A stretch of 62,736 bases of DNA from Acetobacteraceae bacterium. GTDB taxonomy: Bacteria; Pseudomonadota; Alphaproteobacteria; Acetobacterales; Acetobacteraceae. The notes below the pieces were generated by a model. That model had not been told where the DNA came from. It did no database searches and saw nothing but the letters and a program-made list of their open reading frames with translations. This document shows, in pieces, positions 25,191 through 33,839 of this stretch. The stretch is from NCBI GenBank assembly GCA_021732665.1, contig JAKFUL010000009.1, forward strand, positions 1 to 62,736, read 5' to 3'. The position numbers and the translations under genes were made by a program. The first letter of the stretch is position 1; every line of letters starts with the position of its first letter.

Positions 25191-28100
25191 TCCCCGACTG
25201 GGTTGCGGGCATACGGGTGGGCAGCCTGCCATAGTCGCGCAAGGCACCCGCCTCGGTGATGTAGCCATCCTCCAGGTCGGCGGCGATGGCTTCAAGGCTG
25301 CGCTGCCCCGGGTCGCCGAAGCCGGCGCCGCCGGCGATCTGCGCCTCGATCGTCGTTTTGTTGTCGAAGAGGCTGACCATCTCGCCAGTGCCGACATCGT
25401 GGAAGCCGCCATCGGGACCATGCACCCCGGCATGCGGCGGGCCGCCCGGCTGGCCGCCGAAGAGGCCCATGGGCCTGATGCCCCAGCCCTCCGGGAAAAG
25501 GCCGACCGAGATGGGCTCCGTGCCGCCCTCCAGCCGCCGTGCGCGCATGCGCTGGCCCAGGCCGCCGCGGGTGCGCCCCGGCCCGCCGGTGTCCGGCACC
25601 AGCGTTTTCTCCAGCACCAGCACGGGCATGCGGGATTCCAGCATCTCGACCGGCGTGTTCGCGGCCGAGGTCGGGAAAAGCAGCCCCGACTTGCCATCCG
25701 CGTGCATGGACGCGCCCTGCCCGCCGCCCATGAAGAAATGGTCCGAGGCCAGCCGCCCCTGCGCGTTGCGGCCGTAGAATCCGAAGGATTTCGGCATGCC
25801 GGTAAAAGCCTGCACCTTGTCCGGAATCGCCGCCGACATCGCCCGATACAGGTTCGGCCCGATATACCAGGAAACCCGGGTGCGATGCGCCACCGCCGCC
25901 GGCTTTTGCGCATTCAGCGCGGTGCCGAGGGGCGCGGTGACGGTGATCGGCGCGTAGCAGCCGGCATTGCCGCGCACATTGGGAGTGAGCATGCATTTCA
26001 GCGGGTAGGAGGAATGCCCCATGGTCACGTTCATGGTGCAGTTCAGCCCGCCGCGCGGCAATTGTTTTGGCGCTTCGACATGCTCGACATGCAGGGCGTC
26101 GCCCTTTTTGTGCACCCGCAGCTTGTAGCGCAGCGTCTCGCCCAGCGGCCGGTTCTCGATCTCGCTCTCATAGATGCCATCGGGCACAGCTGTGATGGCG
26201 GCGCGCGTCGCGGCCTCACTGCGCGACTGCACCACGGCGGCGAGTGCGGCCAGATCATCCAGGCCATATTCGCGCATGAACTCGACCAGCCTTTGCGCGC
26301 CCAGCGCGTTGGCGGTGATCATGGACTGGACGTCGCCCATCACCTGGTCGGCGTTGCGGATGTTTTCCCGCATGAGGGTGATGATGCTGCGGTCGGGCAC
26401 CCCCGCGCTGTAGAGCTTCATGGGCGGGATCTGGATGCCCTCGTCATAGATTTCCCGCGCGCTCAACGGGTCCTTCACGCCGCCGATATCGCTGACATGA
26501 CCGACCGTGCCCATCACCGCCACCACCCGGCCGTCGAAGAAGACCGGCGTGACGAGGGCGATGTCGAAGAGGTGGCCGGCACAGAGCCAGGGGTCATTGG
26601 TGATCAGAACATCGCCGGGCCTGAGCGTCTCGGCCGGGAATTCCTCCAGCAGCGCCTTCACGCAGCGGGTGAGGGTGAGGTTGAACAGCGGCATGGCGCG
26701 CGGGCTGTGCGCCAGCGGGTTGCCCTGCGGGTCCAGGATTTCATTGGCGAAGTCCTGGCTTTCGGCAATGATCAGCGAATAGGCGGTGCGGCAGACGGTC
26801 TGCCACATCTCCTCCACCACCGAGATCAGGCGGGACCACATGATCTCAAGGCCGATCGGATCGGCCTCGATCCGCGCCATCGCCTCGGCCAGCGGCATGT
26901 CATGGGTGATGAGGGCGGCGGCGGCCCGGGCCTGGCCGATGGCCACGCGCAGGTTGCGGGCATCGTCTATGGTGAGCGTATCACCCGGCAGGATGATGGT
27001 GGTGGCCTCACGCTCCTCGATGATGGCCGGGCCCGGCAGGGTAGCGCCCGGCTGCAACGCGTAGCGATCATAGACGGGGGTGTCGTGCCAGGCGCCTTCG
27101 AACCAGGCGGGGCGGCGCGATTTCAGCGCCGGCCGGTCCTGCGCGCCGCCGGCCACCGCACCGGAGAGCCTGATTTCTGGCTCCGGCCCGGTGACGCGCA
27201 CGCGCAGCGACAGGGCCTCGATCCCCTCCCCCTCCACGGCGCGGGTGTAGAGGGTGCGGTAGGTCGTGGCGAAAGCCTGCGTGATCTCGGGCAGACGTGC
27301 GGCGCCCAGGCTGCCCGCGGGCAGCGGCACCAGGATCTGGTGCAACTGGCCCAGCATGCGCATCTCGGCGCCGCGCTCCACCTTCATCGCGGCATCAGCG
27401 ACGCCGGCCTCGCGCAGCCGGGCTCGGGCATCGGCTTCCAGCGCAGCGAGCGTAGCGTCCAACCCGGCCCAATCCGTGGCATCCCCCAGCGGCGTCACCA
27501 CCGAGCGCGAGACCTCGAAGGCCAGGGGTGCCGCCAGGAAACCCAGCGCCGAGGCGGCACCGGAGGCGGGCGGCACCAGCATCTCCGAAAGGCCCAGGAT
27601 GCGCGCGACACGGGCGGCATGAGCGGGGCCGGCGCCACCAAACGCCACCATGGAGTGGCGCCGCGGGTCACGGCCCCTTTCCACGAGGTGCACGCGCGCC
27701 GCCCCTGCCATGGTTTCGCAGACAATGGCGTGAATGCCCGCCGCCGCCTCGATGGCGGAAAGGCCCAGCTTCCCGCCGAGCCGCGCCAGCGCCGCTTCGG
27801 CCGCGGCGCGGTCCAGCGCCATGGTGCCGCCCAGGAAGAAGCCGGGGTCGTAATAGCCCAGCAGCAGATTGGCGTCGGTGACAGTGGCCTCGGTGCCGCC
27901 CAACCCGTAGCAGGCCGGCCCGGGCTCGGCGCCCGCCGAATGGGGGCCGACCTTGAGCAGCCCGGTCTCATCCAGCCCGGCGATGGAGCCGCCGCCGGCG
28001 CCGATCTCGATCATGTCCACCACCGGCGCGCGGATCGGCAGGCCGGAGCCGCGTTTGAAGCGATGCACGCGCGCCGCTTCCATCATCGGCGCGATTTCGG

Positions 28101-29025
28101 CCCGGCCGTTTTCGATCAGGCAGGCCTTGGCGGTGGTGCCGCCCATGTCGAAGGCCAGGGCATCGGGCAGCCCGGCCTCACGCGTGAACAGCACGGTGGC
28201 GAGCGCGCCGCCGGCGGGGCCGGATTCCAGCAGCCGGATGGGATAGGCCCGCGCCACTTCCGGCGCGCAGAGCCCGCCATCGGATTGCATCAGGCGCAGC
28301 GCGCCGGTGAACCCCAGCCGCGCAAGTTCCGTGGTGAGGCGGCCGATATAGCGGTCCATCAGCGGCTGCACGAAGGCATTGGCACAGGTGGTGACGGTGC
28401 GATCGTATTCGCGGATTTCCGGCGCCACCTCGCTGGATAGGCTGATGGCGATGCCTGGAAACGCCTCGCGCAGGATGCGCCCCGCGACCCGTTCATGCAC
28501 GGGGTTGGCATAGGCGTGCAGGAAGCAGACAGCGATCGCCGTGCAGCCCTCGGCCACCAGCCTGGCACCCTCGGCCCGCACCGCGGCTTCGTCGAGGGCT
28601 GCGATGATTCGGCCATCATGGGCGACGCGCTCGGCCACCTCGATGCGGCGGCGGCGCGGCACCAGCGGCTCGGGAAACTTCAGGAAGAGGTCGTAGATGT
28701 CGTAGCGCTGCTCGATGCCGAATTCGAGGATGTCCCGAAAACCCTGCGTGGTGATGAGGCCGAGCATGGCGCCGCGGCGCTCGATCAGCGCGTTCGTCAC
28801 CAGGGTGGTGCCGTGCAGCAACTCGCCGATCTCGGCCACCGCGATGCCGGCAGCCTCTGTGATGGCGCTGATGCCGGACAGCGCGCCCACCGCGGGATCC
28901 TGCGGCGTGGTGAGGCATTTGTGCAGGCGGATGGCGCCGGTCGCACCGTCGAACAGCACGAAATCGGTGAAAGTGCCGCCGATGTCAAAGCCGAGACGAT
29001 AGCGGGCCGAGGGGGCTGGGTGCAC
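25183..29025 (-). CDS. fused hydantoinase A/B (5-oxoprolinase-type) enzyme
   Basis: A 1280-residue protein combining HyuA and HyuB in one chain, the layout of ATP-dependent 5-oxoprolinase (about 1290 residues in eukaryotes). Residues 1 to about 680 are HyuA: the ATPase-fold phosphate loop LGFDIGGTFTDFVLFD, ELLHGTTLVTNALIER, LLESGPAGG, FDMGGTTAKACLI and FGGAGPAHA. Residues about 700-1270 are HyuB: MWSRLISVVEEMWQTVCRTA, SQDFANEILDPQG, ITNDPWLCAGHLFDIALV, VGHVSDIGG and GGPGRTRGGLGQ. It would open 5-oxoproline, hydantoin or a related cyclic amide with ATP. Start is GTG 29025; no better ATG exists. First gene of an operon with a peptide-type importer. Confidence 0.9.
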   Translation of the reverse strand: MHPAPSARYRLGFDIGGTFTDFVLFDGATGAIRLHKCLTTPQDPAVGALSGISAITEAAGIAVAEIGELLHGTTLVTNALIERRGAMLGLITTQGFRDILEFGIEQRYDIYDLFLKFPEPLVPRRRRIEVAERVAHDGRIIAALDEAAVRAEGARLVAEGCTAIAVCFLHAYANPVHERVAGRILREAFPGIAISLSSEVAPEIREYDRTVTTCANAFVQPLMDRYIGRLTTELARLGFTGALRLMQSDGGLCAPEVARAYPIRLLESGPAGGALATVLFTREAGLPDALAFDMGGTTAKACLIENGRAEIAPMMEAARVHRFKRGSGLPIRAPVVDMIEIGAGGGSIAGLDETGLLKVGPHSAGAEPGPACYGLGGTEATVTDANLLLGYYDPGFFLGGTMALDRAAAEAALARLGGKLGLSAIEAAAGIHAIVCETMAGAARVHLVERGRDPRRHSMVAFGGAGPAHAARVARILGLSEMLVPPASGAASALGFLAAPLAFEVSRSVVTPLGDATDWAGLDATLAALEADARARLREAGVADAAMKVERGAEMRMLGQLHQILVPLPAGSLGAARLPEITQAFATTYRTLYTRAVEGEGIEALSLRVRVTGPEPEIRLSGAVAGGAQDRPALKSRRPAWFEGAWHDTPVYDRYALQPGATLPGPAIIEEREATTIILPGDTLTIDDARNLRVAIGQARAAAALITHDMPLAEAMARIEADPIGLEIMWSRLISVVEEMWQTVCRTAYSLIIAESQDFANEILDPQGNPLAHSPRAMPLFNLTLTRCVKALLEEFPAETLRPGDVLITNDPWLCAGHLFDIALVTPVFFDGRVVAVMGTVGHVSDIGGVKDPLSAREIYDEGIQIPPMKLYSAGVPDRSIITLMRENIRNADQVMGDVQSMITANALGAQRLVEFMREYGLDDLAALAAVVQSRSEAATRAAITAVPDGIYESEIENRPLGETLRYKLRVHKKGDALHVEHVEAPKQLPRGGLNCTMNVTMGHSSYPLKCMLTPNVRGNAGCYAPITVTAPLGTALNAQKPAAVAHRTRVSWYIGPNLYRAMSAAIPDKVQAFTGMPKSFGFYGRNAQGRLASDHFFMGGGQGASMHADGKSGLLFPTSAANTPVEMLESRMPVLVLEKTLVPDTGGPGRTRGGLGQRMRARRLEGGTEPISVGLFPEGWGIRPMGLFGGQPGGPPHAGVHGPDGGFHDVGTGEMVSLFDNKTTIEAQIAGGAGFGDPGQRSLEAIAADLEDGYITEAGALRDYGRLPTRMPATQSGND

Positions 29026-29197
29026 CGATGGGGCTCTTGAATGGTTTAGTTTACCATCCTCGCTCGCGTCGCGTCACAGGTAAAGTGGCGCCGCCTGTCG
29101 GCGCGGGCGCGTGGCAGCCATGGCAGCCCCTGGGGCCGCGTTGTGTCGCAGGTCACAGCCCCGCCGCCGCCTTCGCCATGAAACTCTCCGTCGAACA

Positions 29198-29235
29198 CCA
29201 CAACTGAACCCACAGTGGTTAGTGGGTTGTTGTGG
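29198..29235. promoter_or_regulatory. long imperfect inverted repeat
   Basis: The left arm CCACAACTGAACCCAC (29198-29213) pairs with the right arm GTGGGTTGTTGTGG (29222-29235) apart from a 2-base bulge, with an 8-nt loop. It sits in the 313-bp spacer 29026-29338 between hyuAB and tRNA-Ser, about 170 bp upstream of the hyuAB start. It could be an operator or an RNA hairpin in the leader. I see no convincing gene in the rest of this spacer. Confidence 0.5.
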
Positions 29236-29338
29236 GTCAAGGCGGGGCACCAACGGGGCGAAAAGGCGCAAAAAGCCACGAAAATCGAGGCTTTTCAGGG
29301 ATTTGTGGGTCGATATGGATCAGTCTGAGAGGGAGGCG

Positions 29339-29430
29339 TGGAGGAGGGGATGGGATTCGAACCCACGAACCGGTTTAACCCGATTAACAGTTTAGCAAAC
29401 TGCCGCCTTCGGCCACTCGGCCACCCCTCC
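29339..29430 (-). tRNA. tRNA-Ser (anticodon GCT)
   Basis: The minus strand gives acceptor GGAGGGG/CCCCTCC, anticodon loop TTGCTAA (anticodon GCT) on a CAGT/ACTG stem, a long variable arm (TAATCGGGTTAAACCGGTT) typical of serine tRNAs, T-loop TTCGAAT and an encoded CCA. The discriminator base is U rather than the G usual for bacterial tRNA-Ser. Confidence 0.95.
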
Positions 29431-29510
29431 TCAGGTAGTAGCGTGTAGTGTGAAGTTGCACGGCATATGCGAAAGCGGGTTTAACCCCGCGCCCCCGTCA
29501 CGTCAAACGT

Positions 29511-30140
29511 TCAGGACAGGGCGATTTCAAAACCCTTCGCCGTGGCCGGACGCGCCATCATTCGATCATACCAGGCCGCCACATTGGGCAGGTCATCGAA
29601 GGGCACCTCATGCCGCTCATGCCGCCAGGCCCAGCCGAGGATGGCGAAGTCGGCCACGCTCGGTTCGCCATCGGTCGCCACATATTCCCGGCCCGCCAGC
29701 CGCTTTTCCAGCACGCCATAGAGCCGCCGCGTCTCCTTGCCATAGCGCGCCAGGCCATAGTCGCGCGCCGCGCCCTCGGGCTGCTGCAGGAAGTGATGCA
29801 CCTGGCCGGGCATGGGGCCGAAGCCGCCCATCTGCCACATCAGCCATTCCAGCACCGGCACCCGCGCGCGCAGCTCCCTGGGCAGGAATTTTCCCGTCTT
29901 CTCGCCGAGATACAGCAGGATGGCACCGCTCTCGAACACCGTGATCGGCGTGCCGCCCGGGCCATCGGGGTCGATGATGGCGGGGATGCGGTTGTTCGGG
30001 CTGAAGGCGAGGAATTCAGGGTTGAACTGCTCGTCCTTGGAGATGTTCACGGTCTTGACCGTGTAGGGCAGGCCCATCTCCTCCAGGGCCACGGAAATCT
30101 TCCGGCCATTGGGGGTGTTCCAGGTCCAAAGTTCGATCAT
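29511..30140 (-). CDS. glutathione S-transferase, YfcG/YghU-like
   Basis: A 209-residue GST. The thioredoxin-fold domain (1 to about 85) shows WTWNTPNGRKISVALEEMGL and the glutathione-binding NNRIPAIIDPDG and FESGAILLYLGEKTG; the helical domain has ADFAILGWAWR. The TxNGxK pattern is characteristic of the bacterial YfcG/YghU (Nu-like) branch, which has disulfide-bond reductase activity toward glutathione-linked substrates. Start ATG 30140 (MIELWTWNTP) gives the family N-terminus. Monocistronic, divergent from the redox module. Confidence 0.92.
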   Translation of the reverse strand: MIELWTWNTPNGRKISVALEEMGLPYTVKTVNISKDEQFNPEFLAFSPNNRIPAIIDPDGPGGTPITVFESGAILLYLGEKTGKFLPRELRARVPVLEWLMWQMGGFGPMPGQVHHFLQQPEGAARDYGLARYGKETRRLYGVLEKRLAGREYVATDGEPSVADFAILGWAWRHERHEVPFDDLPNVAAWYDRMMARPATAKGFEIALS

Positions 30141-30297
30141 GGGGCCGCTCCTTCTGTCGCCGCGGACCCTGGCATGGCGCCTGGACGCGGGCAATCGGGG
30201 AAGCCGCCAAGCCGGCTTGCGTTTTCACGCCTCCCTGCGCCGGTTTGTCACCGCGCGGGGAAATTCGCCGGGGCGTGCAGCCATACCCCGGCCAGAA

Positions 30298-31497
30298 ATG
30301 TTCCACCCTTGGCGCAACCCGCGCCGGGACAATGATGATGACCGGCGGCGCTTGCCCACTGCCAACGCGGCCACGCGCGTGACGGCGCCCGCGCTGCTGG
30401 CCTGGATCACCGCCGCCATCGCGGCGCAGATCGCCATCATCCTGTTGCTCCGCGGGCTACGTCCACGCGTGCCTGTGCCAGTGCCGCCGCCGCCGCCGCC
30501 GCGCGAGACCGGCGCCTGGCCCGGCTGGCGGGAATTCCGGGTCTCCGCGCGCGGGTACGAGGATGCGGGGCTGACGCAATGCTCCTTCCGCCTCACGCCG
30601 ATGGACGGCCAGGCGCTGCCGCCGTTCCAGCCCGGGCAATACCTCACCTTCGCGCTTCCCGCGGGCCCGGGCGGGGGGCTGCTGACGCGTTGCTATTCGA
30701 TCTCGCAGCCGCCGGACCCCGATGGCTACCGCGTCACCGTCAAGCGCGCGGGCGTGGTCTCCGGCTTTTGGCATGACGTGGTGCAGCCGGGCGATGTGTT
30801 GCGGCTGCGCGCGCCCGCCGGCCGCTTCGTGATCGATGCGGAGGTGGCGGTGCCGGTCGTGTTCATCGCCGGCGGCATCGGCATCACGCCACTGCTCAGC
30901 ATGCTGCTGTGGAGCCTCGATGCCCAACCCGGCCGCGTGCTGCACCTGTACTACGCCGCGCGCGACGAGGCGGCGCTGGCCTTCGCGCCGCTGCTGGAGC
31001 GGCTGGCCGCGCTGCACCGGCATTTCCATTTGCATATCCTGTGTGACGCGGCGGGCCGGGTGGATGGGCCGCGGCTTGCGTCCCTGCTGCCGCCGGCGGG
31101 GCGCCACATCTTCTACCTCTGCGGCCCGGCCGGCATGATGGCGGCGCTGGGGGCGGTGCTGGCGGAGGCCGGCGTGGCGGCCGCCGATATCCGGCAGGAG
31201 GCGTTCGGCCCCGCCGCCGTGGGGCCGCAAAGCGGCCATGGCGCTTTCACCATCCGCTTCGAGACCGCCGGCCGCAGCATCGGCTGGGATGGCCAGGATG
31301 CCTGCCTGCTCGATTTCGCCGAACGGCACGGGGTGGCGGTACCCTCGGGCTGCCGCGCCGGCAGTTGCGGCAGTTGCGAGACGGCGGTGCTGGCCGGCGA
31401 GGTCCGGCACCTGGCCGAGCCCGACCACATTCCAGCTCCTGGCCATTGTCTGCTCTGCCTGGCGGTGCCTGAAACCGACCTGGTGCTGGCGGCATGA
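30298..31497 (+). CDS. membrane-anchored FAD/NAD(P)H oxidoreductase with C-terminal 2Fe-2S domain
   Basis: A 399-residue protein: an N-terminal membrane anchor (about 30-52, PALLAWITAAIAAQIAIILL), a proline-rich linker, then a ferredoxin-reductase module with FAD site RCYSIS, NAD(P) site FIAGGIGITPLLSMLLW and YLCGPAGMM, and a plant-type [2Fe-2S] domain with CRAGSCGSCETA and CLLC at the end. It should pass electrons from NAD(P)H through FAD to the iron-sulfur cluster at the cytoplasmic membrane face. Start ATG 30298 has a weak ribosome site. It overlaps the next gene by 4 bp, tying it to the membrane protein and the octahaem cytochrome. Electron acceptor unknown. Confidence 0.87.
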   Translation: MFHPWRNPRRDNDDDRRRLPTANAATRVTAPALLAWITAAIAAQIAIILLLRGLRPRVPVPVPPPPPPRETGAWPGWREFRVSARGYEDAGLTQCSFRLTPMDGQALPPFQPGQYLTFALPAGPGGGLLTRCYSISQPPDPDGYRVTVKRAGVVSGFWHDVVQPGDVLRLRAPAGRFVIDAEVAVPVVFIAGGIGITPLLSMLLWSLDAQPGRVLHLYYAARDEAALAFAPLLERLAALHRHFHLHILCDAAGRVDGPRLASLLPPAGRHIFYLCGPAGMMAALGAVLAEAGVAAADIRQEAFGPAAVGPQSGHGAFTIRFETAGRSIGWDGQDACLLDFAERHGVAVPSGCRAGSCGSCETAVLAGEVRHLAEPDHIPAPGHCLLCLAVPETDLVLAA

Positions 31498-32075
31498 CCG
31501 CGCGCACCGGCAGCCTGCTGCTGCGCGAGGTGCTGCCCTTCGGCCTGGCCCTGCTGGCGTTGGTGGGCGCGGCGCTGGCCTGCGATGCCGCCCTGCATCT
31601 GCTGGGGCTGGTCTGGGTCGGGCGTTGGCTGGGCATACCGGGGCTGGCGTTGATCCTCGCCTCGGTCGGCTATTCCGTGCGCAAGCGGCTTCGCGGCGGG
31701 GCCGGCCCTGGCGCGCTGCGCCGGCATGAATGGCAGGCCTGGGCCGGCTCGCTGCTGGTGCTGGTGCATGCCGGGGTGGATTTCGAGGCCATCCTGGCCT
31801 GGCTCGCCATCCTCGCCATGATGGTGAATGTGGCCAGTGGGCTGACCGGCAAATTCCTCCTCGCCCGCGCCCGCCGAAGGCTGGAGGCGAACCGCGCCGG
31901 CATGCGCGCCCAGGGCCTTACCCCCGACGCGCTGGAGCAATCCATGTACTGGGACAGCCTGACCTTCGACGCCATCCGGCAATGGCGCGCGGTGCATGTG
32001 CCGATCACCCTGGCCTTCGCGATGCTGGCGCTGGGCCATATCGCCAGCACCATGCTGTTCTGGACCTGGCCATGA
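31494..32075 (+). CDS. His-containing integral membrane protein, putative cytochrome-b-like electron carrier
   Basis: A 193-residue protein with about four transmembrane helices (near residues 14-40, 47-62, 80-120 and 168-190). Histidines occur inside or at the ends of helices (RRHEW, LVHAGVDF, VHVPITL, LGHIAS), and two of them could ligate a haem b. Not a family I can name with certainty. It sits between a 2Fe-2S reductase and an octahaem cytochrome, overlapping both by 4 bp, so the simplest role is carrying electrons across the membrane. That role is inferred from position. Confidence 0.65.
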   Translation: MTARTGSLLLREVLPFGLALLALVGAALACDAALHLLGLVWVGRWLGIPGLALILASVGYSVRKRLRGGAGPGALRRHEWQAWAGSLLVLVHAGVDFEAILAWLAILAMMVNVASGLTGKFLLARARRRLEANRAGMRAQGLTPDALEQSMYWDSLTFDAIRQWRAVHVPITLAFAMLALGHIASTMLFWTWP

Positions 32076-32809
32076 AGCCGGCCTGGATCACCATCATCCT
32101 GGCCAATTTGGCGGCGGTGCTGGCGCTGGCGATCTTCCTGCCGCAGCCCATGCTGGCGCCGGGGCCGCTGATGGCCGCCCATGCGCCTCTCGCCGAGGAT
32201 TGCTTTGCCTGCCACATCCCCTGGCAGGGGGCTTCGGCGGAACGCTGCATCGCCTGCCACGCGGTGGCGCAGATCGGCCTGCGCCGCACCACCGGCCAGC
32301 CGCTTCCGCAGACCAGGCCAGCCTTCCACCAGGCGCTGCTGGGCCAGAACTGCGTGGCCTGCCACAGCGACCACCAGCCGCCGGCACTGACCGGCGTCGC
32401 CCGGCTCAGTTTTTCGCACGCCCTGCTGCGCCCCGCGCTGCGGGAGGATTGCCGCGGCTGCCACACCCCGCCGGCCACGGCGCTGCACCGCGGCAACACG
32501 GCCACGAACTGCGCGAGTTGCCACAGCACCCAGGCCTGGCGCCCGGCGACATTCGACCATGCCCGGCTTTTCCTGCTCGATGGCGACCACAACGCGCCCT
32601 GCGCCACCTGCCATGTGAATGGCGAGACCAGCCGCTACACCTGCTATGGCTGCCATGAGCACCAGCCGGCGAATATCGCGCGGCGGCACCAGCGCGAGGG
32701 CATTCGCGACTTCAGCAACTGCGTGGCCTGCCACCGCAGCGCGCATGAGGTGGAACGCGGCGAGGGGCGGGAGAGGGGCGAGCGGCGCGGCCGGCGGGAG
32801 CATGACTGA
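32072..32809 (+). CDS. octahaem c-type cytochrome, membrane-anchored
   Basis: A 245-residue exported protein with an uncleaved-looking N-terminal helix (WITIILANLAAVLALAIFL) and eight CxxCH haem-c motifs, at residues 44, 59, 94, 127, 147, 177, 191 and 217 (CFACH, CIACH, CVACH, CRGCH, CASCH, CATCH, CYGCH, CVACH). Spacing resembles the cytochrome c3/c7-like or NapC-adjacent multihaem carriers rather than hydroxylamine oxidoreductase. The charged tail (GEGRERGERRGRRE) is unusual. It should sit on the periplasmic face and accept or deliver electrons. Third gene of a tightly overlapping operon. Confidence 0.88.
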   Translation: MKPAWITIILANLAAVLALAIFLPQPMLAPGPLMAAHAPLAEDCFACHIPWQGASAERCIACHAVAQIGLRRTTGQPLPQTRPAFHQALLGQNCVACHSDHQPPALTGVARLSFSHALLRPALREDCRGCHTPPATALHRGNTATNCASCHSTQAWRPATFDHARLFLLDGDHNAPCATCHVNGETSRYTCYGCHEHQPANIARRHQREGIRDFSNCVACHRSAHEVERGEGRERGERRGRREHD

Positions 32810-32813
32810 CCCC

Positions 32814-32842
32814 TTGTGACAATCCCGCGACCCGCCTATAAG
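32814..32842 (+). promoter_or_regulatory. sigma-70-type promoter for rpmI-rplT
   Basis: TTGTGA (32814-32819) and TATAAG (32837-32842) are separated by exactly 17 bp, a near-consensus housekeeping promoter. It would start transcription near 32849, leaving a leader of about 130 nt before rpmI. Confidence 0.7.
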
Positions 32843-32907
32843 CCGCCCTCCCGCGCCGGCGCCCTGGACAGCCCGGCCGAGGAAACGCGCCCCCGCCGCA
32901 TGGTGCG

Positions 32908-32930
32908 GCCCCCGTGGAGTTTCGGGGGGC
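32908..32930 (+). promoter_or_regulatory. GC-rich hairpin in the rpmI leader
   Basis: CCCCCG (32909-32914) pairs with CGGGGG (32923-32928) around an 8-nt loop, in the untranslated leader 52 nt before rpmI. rpmI-rplT operons are autoregulated by L20 in E. coli and Bacillus; this stem could be a local version or an attenuator, but that is inference. Confidence 0.45.
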
Positions 32931-32981
32931 AAGGTGGGGCACGGCGACGATGCGGGCCTCGGCCCGCCAGAGGAGTACCGA

Positions 32982-33188
32982 ATGTCCAAGATGAAGACGA
33001 CCTCGAGCGCGAAGAAGCGCTTCAAGATCACCGCCACGGGCAAGGTTCTGGCCGGCCCCGGCAAGAAGCGGCACAATCTTTCGGCCCGCAGCCAGAAGGC
33101 CAAGCGGCAGAACCGCGGCAGCCAGACGCTGACGACGATGGATGCCAAGACGGTGAAGCAGTGGCTTCCGTATGGTTTGAGCCGGTAA
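32982..33188 (+). CDS. rpmI: 50S ribosomal protein bL35
   Basis: A 68-residue basic protein with the full L35 pattern: [35 protein letters not shown], ending in LPYGLSR. It is a structural protein of the large ribosomal subunit. Start ATG 32982 follows GAGGAGTACC. It is followed 15 bp later by rplT. infC, which often precedes rpmI, is not here. Confidence 0.96.
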   Translation: MSKMKTTSSAKKRFKITATGKVLAGPGKKRHNLSARSQKAKRQNRGSQTLTTMDAKTVKQWLPYGLSR

Positions 33189-33203
33189 GGGGGACGTAGA
33201 GAA

Positions 33204-33560
33204 ATGGCACGTGTCAAACGCGGCGTTACCGCCCATGCCCGCCACAAGAAAGTCCTCAAGCTCGCCAAGGGCTATGTCGGCCGGTCTTCCACGACCTATC
33301 GCCCCGCGCTGGAGCGCGTCGAAAAGGCGCTGCAATACGCCTATCGCGACCGGCGCAACAAGAAGCGCGAGTTCCGTGGGCTGTGGATCCAGCGCATCAA
33401 CGCCGCCGTGCGCGAGCATGGCATGACCTACAGCGTGTTCATCGCCGCGGTGAAGAAGGCCGGGGTGGAGATGGACCGCAAGGTGATGGCGGCGCTGGCT
33501 TATGATGAGCCCGAGACTTTCGCGGCGTTGATCGAGAAGGCGAAGGCGGCGCAAGCCTGA
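33204..33560 (+). CDS. rplT: 50S ribosomal protein bL20
   Basis: A 118-residue protein: [59 protein letters not shown]. Binds 23S rRNA early in large-subunit assembly and is the usual autogenous repressor of the operon. pheS, which commonly follows, is absent; a terminator-like hairpin comes directly after. Confidence 0.97.
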   Translation: MARVKRGVTAHARHKKVLKLAKGYVGRSSTTYRPALERVEKALQYAYRDRRNKKREFRGLWIQRINAAVREHGMTYSVFIAAVKKAGVEMDRKVMAALAYDEPETFAALIEKAKAAQA

Positions 33561-33576
33561 TTCGCGCATGGCTGTC

Positions 33577-33608
33577 ATCGGCGCGGCTTTTGCCGTAGCT
33601 GCGCCGAT
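33577..33608 (+). terminator. hairpin after rplT
   Basis: ATCGGCGC (33577-33584) pairs perfectly with GCGCCGAT (33601-33608), with an inner GGC-TTTT-GCC stem. It begins 17 bp after the rplT stop. The following T-run is weak (TACTCTTT), so it could be a Rho-assisted terminator or 3'-end stabiliser. The 231 bp after it (33609-33839) contain no gene I can support. Confidence 0.6.
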
Positions 33609-33839
33609 AAGTACTCTTTGGCGCGCCTCGTTCGCGACCTGGACATGCTGAACCGCCCCGGGTCAGCCGAAGGGGGTCTGGTTTGGGTCAGGCGGGCGAT
33701 CCGGCGCATCCAGCAAGGCATGGTATGGGGCGTGTGCCTCGGCGGGCGGGATACCTCCGATCGGCCCCGGCCGCGGCCTATGTCGCGCGAAAACCTGTTC
33801 GTCGCCGCCGAGAAACCCGGGGCGGGTCATCCGTGCCGG

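Noticed and set aside
25078..28440. 1120-codon plus-strand open frame
   Set aside because: Antisense to the fused hydantoinase gene, whose motifs are continuous on the minus strand; composition is that of a GC-rich shadow frame.
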